A stretch of 64,000 nucleotides of DNA from Hedera helix (taxonomy: Eukaryota > Streptophyta > Magnoliopsida > Apiales > Araliaceae). The notes under the pieces are model-generated. The model had not been told where the DNA came from. It made no database searches and worked only from the letters and a program-made list of their open reading frames with translations. This document shows, one piece after another, positions 25,580 through 36,900 of this stretch (position 1 is its first letter; each line of letters opens with the position of its first letter). A program made the position numbers and the translations under genes. The stretch is from positions 2,899,501-2,963,500 of the forward strand of contig OX359265.1 of NCBI GenBank assembly GCA_947179155.2, given 5' to 3'.

Positions 25580-25744
25580 ATCATAATGGTAACTCATTGT
25601 TTTACAAAATTCTATTACTAAATAACTATATATTAAAAATATATAAAAAATATTGTGACTAAATAATAATTAGTACCTAAAAAAGCTTAAGATATATATC
25701 AAATAAATTAATGCATGATTAAACTAGTTTTCAAAGATAGACAA

Positions 25745-25798
<54 letters not shown>

Positions 25799-25838
25799 TA
25801 AGAATTTAGAAAAATATTATAAGTAAATATTAAAATAT
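25580..25838 (+). repeat. Direct repeat copy A flanking transposon nest 1
   Basis: It begins ATGGTAACTCATTGTTTTAC and ends AAATATTATAAGTAAATATT. The same sequence, with small differences and a shorter AT run, recurs at 40864-41079. An older copy lies at 41404. It contains a (AT)n run at 25746-25795. Confidence 0.85.
25746..25795. repeat. (AT)n microsatellite inside repeat copy A
   Basis: A run of AT/TA dinucleotides of about 50 bp. The equivalent run in copy B is only about 20 bp with one interruption. Confidence 0.95.
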
Positions 25839-28337
25839 TATCAACATTTATCATCTGAAACACCACTAGTCATAATCATTCTAAACAACAGTTCTTTTTT
25901 GCCTCCGGCCAAAAATAACATTCACAACGTTCCCTAAAAGACACATCATCATTATATCGTCTTTATTCTATCATCTGTGCTCCAGGTCACAGATATTCAC
26001 AACAACTTGATTCTTGATGATTAGTACAAATAACAGTGATATAAATGATAAACAGAAGAAATACAATAATAGGATAAACAATAGATATCAAAAGTTTACA
26101 ATTTTTATTTGTCTAGAGTCAAATAACGTCCAAATTGTCAGCATGATGTAGAGAAAAATGTGTTCAAGTCCAATGTAGACATCCAAATTTTGCACTTTTC
26201 CACTAACCCTGACAGGAGGGCAAAATCGTCATTTGACCAGACATGCGAAAAGGAAGGTGGACCCCAACATAAAGCCACCCTAGCGATTTACGGTCAAAGC
26301 TGCCACAACGGACAACGAGCATCCGGTCACTTGAGGCAAGGCAAACAGTTGATCCAGAAAAACCTGAGCTGATCACAAAAGGCGACTAATGGCCACTACG
26401 CTTACGCTTACGAGTGGCTGCCCAGTTCGCCGGTGAGCTGGCGGGGGTGGAAGGGGGCAGCGCCCCCTGGAAGCCAAGCACAAAGAGTCATTTATACATC
26501 AGGTAACAGCTTTCCAAAATAATACCGCAGAAATTGGCGAAGTAAGATCGCGTGGCAGGAAAATCGAGAAAAACAAGCCGGGCAGCCGCGGATGCACCTG
26601 CGGCCACCGACAAACGGGACAGTGCGCGGCTCGAGGAGACAACCCGGCAGCCGAGGATTCGGCGTTGGCGGCTTGCAGCCCAGCCGCAGATGCACCTGCG
26701 GCTGCCTGTAGATACACTATAAAGCGGCCATTTCCACCTGAGAGCTAAAGAAGAGAAGAAATTAGGGAGTTTTAGAGAGAGAAAGCTCGCGGGAGGAGAG
26801 AGAAGAGTGTCGTTCTTGGTTAGATTTGAGTGAAATATTTGTATTCTCTTGCTAGTTAGTCGAGTGTTCTTGTGGTGTTGTAATATCCCAGATATTTCAT
26901 GAGATTTTTTTTAATAAGGTCTTGATGATAAAATAAAGGTTGTAGATTAAAACCTAGTTCTGTGAGAATGGTGTAAATAAATGGATAAATTTTGTTATCT
27001 ATGTGTTAGTAAGAGCCTGGGAGGTTCAAGTGTTGCAGAATCCTAAAAATTCTCTCTTTGAGCAAAGATGCCTTAGAGGGACGAGTAAATCAGTTATTAA
27101 CTCAGGATGCGATTAGTGACTCGATAGATAAGAGAATTATAATAAAGACAATTCGCCAGGGTAAAACAAGGTAGTATGACACCTTTAAAATTTGATGAAT
27201 TATTTGATGAATAAGATAAGCTAGGTATTGTTGTGGTAATTCGATTTTAAGTCAACCTAGTTGAAATGAACCCGAAAATATAATAATAATGTTATAATTA
27301 AAATTTAGAATTTAAATTTTCTAAATTAGTGAATTAATTAAGGGTGATTATTGTAAACCCTAAGAAGGGGTATTCTGAATATTGAATATCCGAGATTTTA
27401 TTTTAAGGTTGTTCGATCAACGGGATTATTAAAATGACGAAAAAACTTAGGAAATTAATACCGAGCGAGCGATATGTTGAGAAACCCTAATTAGGATTCA
27501 ATGAGGCTTAATTAGGGCAAGTCTAATTGGATTAGATGATTAAATTAAAATCGTTTAATGAATCGACTCGATAATTAACTAAACCTACGCGCGATTATTA
27601 AATTCAAGCAGATGCGCGACTCGCAGTAGCAATTGAACTAGAAATAGCTCCACTAATAAAATAAAATAATTAGTGGATGAATCCTAGAGTTATTAATATC
27701 GAGAAATCGATAAGGTAATTAATTAATTAAATATTCAATTTACTTCGAATATAGCAGAACGAAATAAATTTAGTAAATTAATTAGTATGATTACTAATTA
27801 ATGGGAAATGGGAAGAATATTTAAAATCCCAATTAATAGTCCAAATAAAATAACTAATTAGTGGACTAACTCAATTAAATATTTAACAAGTCTAATTAAT
27901 TGTTTAATTAAGGATTTGTGATTTTAGTGTGGTTAATTAAATAAATTAGCCCAATAAATTAATTAAAGGGAGCCCAATTGGGAGTCCAATTTAATTATTT
28001 TCCAAGCCCAAACTAAAGTGTATTGGGAGCCCAAATGTTGGTCCAAAGAGGATTTAAGTGGTGACCCATTATATATATATAAGTATATATATATAATTAT
28101 GCATCAATTTGGAAAATAAAGGAAAAATAAATTATATATATAGATATATATAGGGCTGCTGGCAGCAGCCTATAAAGGCCCTAGTAGGCTTGCTTGGCTC
28201 TAGAAAAATATTAAAGAAATCCTAGAAAACATGGCCCCTAGATCCCTCCTCATTTTGTGGGTCTTTGTTTGTGTTTAATTAGGCTAATGTGGTCAAAGCT
28301 TGCTTAATTAAGGAGATAAACTAAATTAGCCTTCTTC

Positions 28338-28345
28338 TATAAATA
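28338..28345 (+). promoter_or_regulatory. Probable LTR TATA box (repeated at 35443-35450)
   Basis: TATAAATA is followed by a purine-rich transcribed-looking stretch (AGAGAGAAAGAGTGAGAG) about 80-100 bp downstream. This is a plausible U3/R border for element transcription. The 3' LTR carries the same box. Confidence 0.55.
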
Positions 28346-29200
28346 TAACACTCCCCCAACTCTTTTGAGGGGTTAGAAAAATTGTAGAAATCAGATTTTA
28401 GAGATAGGAAGAGAGGAAGCCAAGAGAGAAAGAGTGAGAGAGCAAAGTACCTCCATTTTCTTCCTTTCTTGTGAGCTTAGTACCACAAATATACCAAGAA
28501 CACCTCCAAGAGGGGCCACGGCAGCAGGAGGGGAGGTCTTGATGCCATCAAGTTTCATATCCTATTTTGGAAAGATTAGAAAACAAGCCTTTAAACCAAA
28601 AAGGTAAGTAGAAAACCCTAAAAACCCTAATGTTATATCCTATATATAATATTTTGTTTGATTTATGTTGATCAAGCTTTAAATGCTTAAAAGCATGCTA
28701 GGACGTTAGAAGTATGTGTTAGAGTATTTTTCATGATTTTTCGTACGGGTTTATGTGGAAAAGTTAGCCAAAATATACAAAATCATATTTGCCGGAAAGT
28801 TATAAACCGAGCAGCCCATAAACGGATTTACTGTTCACACGCCGTAAGTCGGATTTTTGATCCGTCAATTTTGTTGGATAGATCTTGAAGTTATGTAAAT
28901 TCTCAAACTTGAATGACTAAAATCCGATTTAAAACGAGTGAGATATGATTTTTCTACTAAAACACTCCACTGTCGGAAGTTTTGCGTGAACAGTCCGGTT
29001 CCAGGCTGTTTTCGGAGGTCAAATCATGTCCGAAAAATTAATCCAATAATGGAAAATTGTAGTTCGAGAAGATACGAACGCAACAATATAAAGTAGAGCT
29101 CCATCGGAGTTATAGAACTCAAGTTATTAAGGTTTTAATAAAAGACCCCAAAGCTTGACAAAAATCTGGAATAAGGCAATGTTACTGCCGGTTTTTTTTT

Positions 29201-29237
29201 GGTGAACCGGCCGGAGCATTCCGGCGGCCGGTTCACC
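29201..29237. repeat. GC-rich perfect hairpin in the LTR (repeated at 36306-36342)
   Basis: GGTGAACCGGCC (29201-29212) pairs perfectly with GGCCGGTTCACC (29226-29237) around a 13-base loop. It stands out sharply from the AT-rich LTR. Further CCGG words follow to 29262. Confidence 0.9.
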
Positions 29238-29639
29238 CATTTTCCGGCCGGTTCCGGCGACGGCCCAAACTAGAAAGTTGCTTGGAATTTTGTGTACTAT
29301 TTTCTGGAATTTAATGGTATTTTTGTAATGTCAGTAGCTATTTTTCATAATTATTAAATGATAAAAGCTTACTAAATGTATGAAAAATAATAAAAAGTAT
29401 TTTTAAATTTTGGAAAAATATGAACAAATAACCTACTGATTATTTGAAGTGTTATAGGTATGGAGATGGTATTATTTCTGAAAATTGGTATTTTTCATAT
29501 TATTTATGGTGTAAATGTACACTAATTTGTGACTACCTAGCTAATAATTCAAGAAAATTATAAATAAATTATTATTAAATCTTAAATATGTTCTTTATGT
29601 ATTTAATAATAATATCAACATGTTTGGAGAAAATAAATT

Positions 29640-30660
29640 AATTATTTATTATTTAATTGGTAATTAAATAGTAAATAAATGAAGTAACTAGGTAATTATT
29701 ATTTAATTGATATTAAATAGTAACTAAATTATGAGAAAATATTTAAACTAATTATTTATTATTTATTTAAGAGTAAATAATAAATAAAGGCCACAAATTA
29801 ATTAATTATTATTTAATCAACATTAAATAATAATTAAAGATGGTTAATTGCTTACTATTTAATATATTAAATAGTAATCAAAGGATGTTAGAGTTAATAG
29901 TATAATTATTTATTATTTAATTAATATTAAATAATGAGTGCGGATAAATAATTAATTAATTATTATTTAATTCATATTAAAATAAATAAATAAATGGTAA
30001 TTGAGTGGAATAAATTATTTCTTAATCGGAAGAAGATTATTAAGTAATTAAAATATATTGATAATATTAATGATTAACTATTAAATGAAAATAGTTAAGA
30101 ATTAAATCATTATTCAATAATTAATAATGATATGTAATTAATTTAAAATATTATTAAAGAATTAATAATATTGTTTAGCATTTATTTAACTATTAAATAA
30201 TAATAGTTAAGAGCTAAACCATTATTAAATAAATAATAATGATAAATAAAGATTTACAATATTATTAAAGAATTAATAATATTGTTTAACAAGTAATTAA
30301 CTATTGAATAAAAATAGTTAAGGGTTGAATCATTATTAAATAATTACTAATGATACGCGAGGATTTCAAATATTATTAAGTGAGTAATAATATTGATGAA
30401 CAATTAAATTATTATTAAAATAATTAATAATAATAATAAGTCAATTAAAATATTATTAAAGGGTAATAATACTAGCATGCAATTAAATTATTACTAAAAG
30501 ATTAATAATAATGATTAAGGTAAACTATTATTAAAAAGGAATTAATAATAGTAATGATTATTTAATATGTTATTTAACAATTAAATAACATTATAAGTTA
30601 TTACTAATTGATAGTAAGATTTAAAATATTTTTCGAGATTGATAATATTATGATAAGTTG
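29640..30660. repeat. Array of AT-rich palindromes in the 5' LTR
   Basis: Consecutive short inverted repeats of about 25-40 bp each, with different arm sequences. Examples are AATATTATTAAAG facing AATTAATAATATT and TAACTATTAAAT facing AATAATAGTTA. About fifteen or more can be read in a row, each with a central few unpaired bases and a short linker. An identical array lies at 36745-37765. Confidence 0.8.
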
Positions 30661-31844
30661 TCGAGTTAAATTATGTGATTAAGTTAAACAAAGGGTATGG
30701 TCCATTAGTGACTAATTAGTTGTTCGACCTAAATAGAAATAAGGCCCAGGCATTAATGCAGTGACATTAATAAATGTCAGAACTGTATAGCTTCGAACAA
30801 AAGATTTATGGTGTTGAATATGAAACACTGAGTCAAGTCAAAGAGAGACTAAAATATGAAATTAATCCTATTAAATAAAGGGAACGATAAGAAGAAATAA
30901 ATATCTTTAAAATAAGATTTAGTATTGAGTCAAACTTTGACTGATATTGTGCACCATTAATCTCACATACCGTGTAGGTGGTGCAAGGAACGTGAAAGAT
31001 TAGCGTAAGCTGGTTATGCAAGTCCAGGCAAGTTTTTCAGAACGTGTTGCATTATGTGCATGATTTAGAATATTGTAAAATTATTATGTGTGCATATGTT
31101 ATTATGTGCAATAATGTGTTAATGTGCCTTTGTGATACAAGTTGAAATAAATTGTTGATATGCAGTAGCTGATTAAGTTGATTGTTCTATATTGAACTGT
31201 ATGAAATTGTAAATGACATGCATGAATAACATGAATCATAGAGTAAATGCAAACCATGATATGCATGAGATACGTAGTCACTGCAAAGCATGAGATGCAT
31301 AAAGCATGATGAAATATGTTTATGTGTAATGTGAAACTGTTAGACTTGCTGAGCCGTCGTGCTCACTCTTGCTTAAAATAAAATATTACAGAAAAGCTTG
31401 AGGAAGCTGATTACTCTGGTAGGGGCGAAGATGAAGATTGACTAACGAGTCATCCAGATCGAAACGTAGGTGCTTTTATAGTAAAACCCTGCGATAGAAT
31501 AAATTATATCCGTGGGTATTACTTGTGAAGATTTTTATGTCTTAAATGTGCTATAGATTAGCAAACTGAAATGTTAAGAGAACATATATAGATTATTTTA
31601 AATCATTTTTCAGATGTTGTCCTTTATGTATAAGGGTGACAGGGTGGTATGCTAAATCATTATTCATATGATTTCAAAGTTGTAATAGAATGTTTAAAGA
31701 TTGCGATTCTGAGACAGGATTATGTTAAAATTTTAAATAACTCTGTTGTTAACAACTATAATATTGTTGTAAGTTATGATTGAGATAAAGAAGGTTGTAC
31801 AATAACGCACGAGGTTGCCTGTAGCTAGTACGGGGCGTTACAGT

Positions 31845-31856
31845 TGGTATCAGAGC
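31845..31856 (+). other. Primer binding site for tRNA-iMet
   Basis: TGGTATCAGAGC lies two bases after the 5' LTR. It is complementary to the 3' end of plant initiator tRNA-Met, the primer of most plant LTR retrotransposons. Confidence 0.95.
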
Positions 31857-32407
31857 TGATAGGTTATAGTTCTTAGGTAGCAGTACCTTAGGCTATAATC
31901 GTGAGACTATATTGAAGGCAATGAAAGAATAAACTCATATGGAGTTTAAGCAAGAAGAGTTGAATATATGAAATTCATAAAGAAGAAAATAATGTATATT
32001 TTAGGAGGTTCAAAGAATGATCCTCATAGATGTATTCAAAATGAATGAAAAATAATCATAGAACACTTGATTCAAGAATTTAAAAAGATGGATCGTAAAG
32101 TAAAATGAATAAAAACGAGTGAGAAGATGGTAGAATTAAACGATCCTAGAATAAATGAGAAATTGTAAAGTGAAATCAATTGTGATATAAGATCACGGTG
32201 ATCATAGTAAAATCATGGAATGACAGATGGTCTGTTAAATGATTAAGAGGTTGTGTTGATGGCATGGTGCTATAACAATGAAGATACTATGAAATAGTAA
32301 TAAGAGAACTCTTGATGTATTGAGTGTGATAGGGTATGAATTGAAAAAAAATCATATTAAGTTAAGAGAAGTTAGAGGTTGTGGGTTTTTAGTTGAGGAT
32401 TCATGTT

Positions 32408-32646
32408 AGTGGCTGAGTTGTACAATTCCTTGTATGGGCGGGGAATTTGTGCTTGGTTTAGAACCACTTTGCTTCCTATATTGATATAGTGGTTAAGTTG
32501 AATAGTTCTTTGTATGGGCAGAGAATTTGTTCTTGGTTTAACGACCGCTTAACTTCCTATATTGATTAGTGGCTGAGTTGACCGATTTCTTGTATGGGCA
32601 GGAGATTGTGTTTGGTTTGACGACCACTTGGCTTCCTATAGTGATA
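32408..32646 (+). repeat. Three tandem 80-bp units in the LARD internal region
   Basis: Units begin AGTGGCTGAGTTG or AGTGGTTAAGTTG at 32408, 32488 and 32568. Each carries CTTGTATGGGC or CTTTGTATGGGC, then TTGGTTTA or TTGGTTTG, then CTTCCTATA. Confidence 0.9.
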
Positions 32647-33307
32647 ATCAATTGAAACCTGGTGTCGCGCTATTCGCTATATGTGTGTTGAGAAGGTGAT
32701 TATTTTCTCATGTGTATAACGGATAGGTAGAGGATGTTAAGATAAGTTCGTGTTCTAAGAACTGACACGTATGGTAAGTTCATGACTCATAGTTATGTGG
32801 TGGAGCCCCTCAGCGAATGGGCGATTTTGGCCTGACTAGGACAAGCTCCTCAAACCATATGATTGTGGTAAGTTCCTGAGCCCAAATACGTGGTAAGTTT
32901 GATGAACAGTGAGTGTGGGTAGAGTTAAGTAGCAAAATTTAAGCTATAATATATATAGTTATTAAGCTGAAAAAGATGAGAAGTAAAATTAGTGATTATT
33001 TTGAGGTTTTAGGATATTCCAAATCTTCTAGCTATGCTAGACTTTGAAAATCTTAAAATCGTGCTTATGTGCTTTTAAAAATACAAAAGTTTTCTGGTTA
33101 TCATCAACACAATAAATTGAGGTGTGAAATGTCACATCTTTACTATTGTGGTATGACAAAAACAAAAGTAATTTTTCAAAATATTTTGAAACGTTCAAAT
33201 GAGAGTCTATGCTACTTGATTCAGCTAGACAAAATTGATTTTTAAAATATCAAAATGTATTTACAAAACCATCTTACGCCATTGAAGCCATGGTGTGGAG
33301 ATGATGT

Positions 33308-33415
33308 ATGACGGAATCCTCAACGTATCTTCTGTGAAGGGGCGGTATCATGAAGTCATAGTGATGACGGAATCCTCAACGCACTGTGCCAAAGATGCGG
33401 TATCATGAAGTCATA
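33308..33415 (+). repeat. Two tandem 56-bp units in the LARD internal region
   Basis: ATGACGGAATCCTCAACG and GCGGTATCATGAAGTCATA occur in both units, which start at 33308 and 33364. Confidence 0.9.
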
Positions 33416-33619
33416 AAATGATTTTCAGTGTTGAAATTTTGAAAGTATGTGTTGATGCCAAAGGATGTGGCTAGACATGTTTTATTGCACGTATGTGCTA
33501 ACCATTTTTGAAAAGTCTAAGCTAATTGATTCGGCTAGACAAAGGTTGAGTTATATTTTTCAAGTATTTCTTGGGAGTTGTGTTGTGAATTCAACATTTT
33601 AATTAAATGGATTTTAATG

Positions 33620-33741
33620 TTATGCGTATACATGTGGTACGGAAGGTTGATCACCTTAAGTGTTAAGTACTCAGTTTAAATGTTATGCATATACATGGAG
33701 TACGAAAGATTGATCACCTTAAGCGGTAAGTACTCAGATTA
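33620..33741 (+). repeat. Two tandem 63-bp units in the LARD internal region
   Basis: TTATGCGTATACATG or TTATGCATATACATG, then TTGATCACCTTAAG, then GTAAGTACTCAG occur in both units, which start at 33620 and 33683. Confidence 0.85.
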
Positions 33742-33970
33742 AGTTTTTGCTGATTTTTTTTTATACCCCTAAGGTGTTCAGTGAAATTTTTTTATGACGC
33801 CGAACAAAGGGGATTGTTATTTTAAAGGGGATTATTTTTACTTCCTGGTTATTCAAATTCATTCACAGTTATTGATCAATTGTGAAGACTCATGTGAGAT
33901 GTTCCAATGTTCTGGACATTGAATGGGTAAAGGGGTTAGTGTGCTGTAATTTCGAGGACGAAATTCTTAT

Positions 33971-33981
33971 AAGGAGGGGTG
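33971..33981 (+). other. Polypurine tract of the LARD element
   Basis: AAGGAGGGGTGA lies directly before the 3' LTR start at 33984. It is preceded by TTTCGAGGACGAAATTC, the conserved ending of Tekay/Del chromovirus internal regions. Confidence 0.85.
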
Positions 33982-33983
33982 AA

Positions 33984-36900
33984 TGTAATATCCCAGATAT
34001 TTCATGAGATTTTTTTTAATAAGGTCTTGATGATAAAATAAAGGTTGTAGATTAAAACCTAGTTCTGTGAGAATGGTGTAAATAAATGGATAAATTTTGT
34101 TATCTATGTGTTAGTAAGAGCCTGGGAGGTTCAAGTGTTGCAGAATCCTAAAAATTCTCTCTTTGAGCAAAGATGCCTTAGAGGGACGAGTAAATCAGTT
34201 ATTAACTCAGGATGCGATTAGTGACTCGATAGATAAGAGAATTATAATAAAGACAATTCGCCAGGGTAAAACAAGGTAGTATGACACCTTTAAAATTTGA
34301 TGAATTATTTGATGAATAAGATAAGCTAGGTATTGTTGTGGTAATTCGATTTTAAGTCAACCTAGTTGAAATGAACCCGAAAATATAATAATAATGTTAT
34401 AATTAAAATTTAGAATTTAAATTTTCTAAATTAGTGAATTAATTAAGGGTGATTATTGTAAACCCTAAGAAGGGGTATTCTGAATATTGAATATCCGAGA
34501 TTTTATTTTAAGGTTGTTCGATCAACGGGATTATTAAAATGACGAAAAAACTTAGGAAATTAATACCGAGCGAGCGATATGTTGAGAAACCCTAATTAGG
34601 ATTCAATGAGGCTTAATTAGGGCAAGTCTAATTGGATTAGATGATTAAATTAAAATCGTTTAATGAATCGACTCGATAATTAACTAAACCTACGCGCGAT
34701 TATTAAATTCAAGCAGATGCGCGACTCGCAGTAGCAATTGAACTAGAAATAGCTCCACTAATAAAATAAAATAATTAGTGGATGAATCCTAGAGTTATTA
34801 ATATCGAGAAATCGATAAGTTAATTAATTAATTAAATATTCAATTTACTTCGAATATAGCAGAACGAAATAAATTTAGTAAATTAATTAGTATGATTACT
34901 AATTAATGGGAAATGGGAAGAATATTTAAAATCCCAATTAATAGTCCAAATAAAATAACTAATTAGTGGACTAACTCAATTAAATATTTAACAAGTCTAA
35001 TTAATTGTTTAATTAAGGATTTGTGATTTTAGTGTGGTTAATTAAATAAATTAGCCCAATAAATTAATTAAAGGGAGCCCAATTGGGAGTCCAATTTAAT
35101 TATTTTCCAAGCCCAAACTAAAGTGTATTGGGAGCCCAAATGTTGGTCCAAAGAGGATTTAAGTGGTGACCCATTATATATATATAAGTATATATATATA
35201 ATTATGCATCAATTTGGAAAATAAAGGAAAAATAAATTATATATATAGATATATATAGGGCTGCTGGCAGCAGCCTATAAAGGCCCTAGTAGGCTTGCTT
35301 GGCTCTAGAAAAATATTAAAGAAATCCTAGAAAACATGGCCCCTAGATCCCTCCTCATTTTGTGGGTCTTTGTTTGTGTTTAATTAGGCTAATGTGGTCA
35401 AAGCTTGCTTAATTAAGGAGATAAACTAAATTAGCCTTCTTCTATAAATATAACACTCCCCCAACTCTTTTGAAGGGTTAGAAAAATTGTAGAAATCAGA
35501 TTTTAGAGATAGGAAGAGAGGAAGCCAAGAGAGAAAGAGTGAGAGAGCAAAGTACCTCCATTTTCTTCCTTTCTTGTGAGCTTAGTACCACAAATATACC
35601 AAGAACACCTCCAAGAGGGGCCACGGCAGCAGGAGGGGAGGTCTTGATGCCATCAAGTTTCATATCCTATTTTGGAAAGATTAGAAAACAAGCCTTTAAA
35701 CCAAAAAGGTAAGTAGAAAACCCTAAAAACCCTAATGTTATATCCTATATATAATATTTTGTTTGATTTATGTTGATCAAGCTTTAAATGCTTAAAAGCA
35801 TGCTAGGACGTTAGAAGTATGTGTTAGAGTATTTTTCATGATTTTTCGTACGGGTTTATGTGGAAAAGTTAGCCAAAATATACAAAATCATATTTGCCGG
35901 AAAGTTATAAACCGAGCAGCCCATAAACGGATTTACTGTTCACACGCCGTAAGTCGGATTTTTGATCCGTCAATTTTGTTGGATAGATCTTGAAGTTATG
36001 TAAATTCTCAAACTTGAATGACTAAAATCCGATTTAAAACGAGTGAGATATGATTTTTCTACTAAAACACTCCACTGTCGGAAGTTTTGCGTGAACAGTC
36101 CGGTTCCAGGCTGTTTTCGGAGGTCAAATCATGTCCGAAAAATTAATCCAATAATGGAAAATTGTAGTTCGAGAAGATACGAACGCAACAATATAAAGTA
36201 GAGCTCCATCGGAGTTATAGAACTCAAGTTATTAAGGTTTTAATAAAAGACCCCAAAGCTTGACAAAAATCTGGAATAAGGCAATGTTACTGCCGGTTTT
36301 TTTTTGGTGAACCGGCCGGAGCATTCCGGCGGCCGGTTCACCCATTTTCCGGCCGGTTCCGGCGACGGCCCAAACTAGAAAGTTGCTTGGAATTTTGTGT
36401 ACTATTTTCTGGAATTTAATGGTATTTTTGTAATGTCAGTAGCTATTTTTCATAATTATTAAATGATAAAAGCTTACTAAATGTATGAAAAATAATAAAA
36501 AGTATTTTTAAATTTTGGAAAAATATGAACAAATAACCTACTGATTATTTGAAGTGTTATAGGTATGGAGATGGTATTATTTCTGAAAATTGGTATTTTT
36601 CATATTATTTATGGTGTAAATGTACACTAATTTGTGACTACCTAGCTAATAATTCAAGAAAATTATAAATAAATTATTATTAAATCTTAAATATGTTCTT
36701 TATGTATTTAATAATAATATCAACATGTTTGGAGAAAATAAATTAATTATTTATTATTTAATTGGTAATTAAATAGTAAATAAATGAAGTAACTAGGTAA
36801 TTATTATTTAATTGATATTAAATAGTAACTAAATTATGAGAAAATATTTAAACTAATTATTTATTATTTATTTAAGAGTAAATAATAAATAAAGGCCACA

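Larger units (their letters stand above)
26879..31842 (+). repeat. 5' LTR of the LARD element (4964 bp)
   Basis: Boundaries come from the start of the repeated sequence, the TG...CA ends, the target duplication and the primer site two bases beyond the end. Contents in order: a polymerase II promoter region, a GC-rich hairpin near 29201, a 1-kb array of AT palindromes and an R/U5 region. No reading frame of real length exists. The only open stretch, 62 codons on the minus strand at 30833-31021, is repeated exactly in the other LTR and looks accidental. Confidence 0.95.
31857..33970 (+). other. Noncoding internal region of the LARD element
   Basis: About 2.1 kb between primer site and polypurine tract. 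Every frame is dense with stops, and I see no gag, protease, RT, RNase H or integrase motif. It holds three sets of short tandem repeats, listed separately. Such regions may supply packaging signals, which is inference. Confidence 0.85.

Noticed and set aside
26492..26717. Two overlapping GC-rich minus-strand frames of 67 and 72 codons
   Set aside because: They arise from a GC-rich stretch of a solo-LTR-like element. Neither resembles a protein family.
30833..31021. A 62-codon minus-strand frame found identically in both long LTRs (also 37938-38126)
   Set aside because: Its exact repetition only reflects the identical LTRs. The sequence shows no domain, and codon pattern looks accidental.
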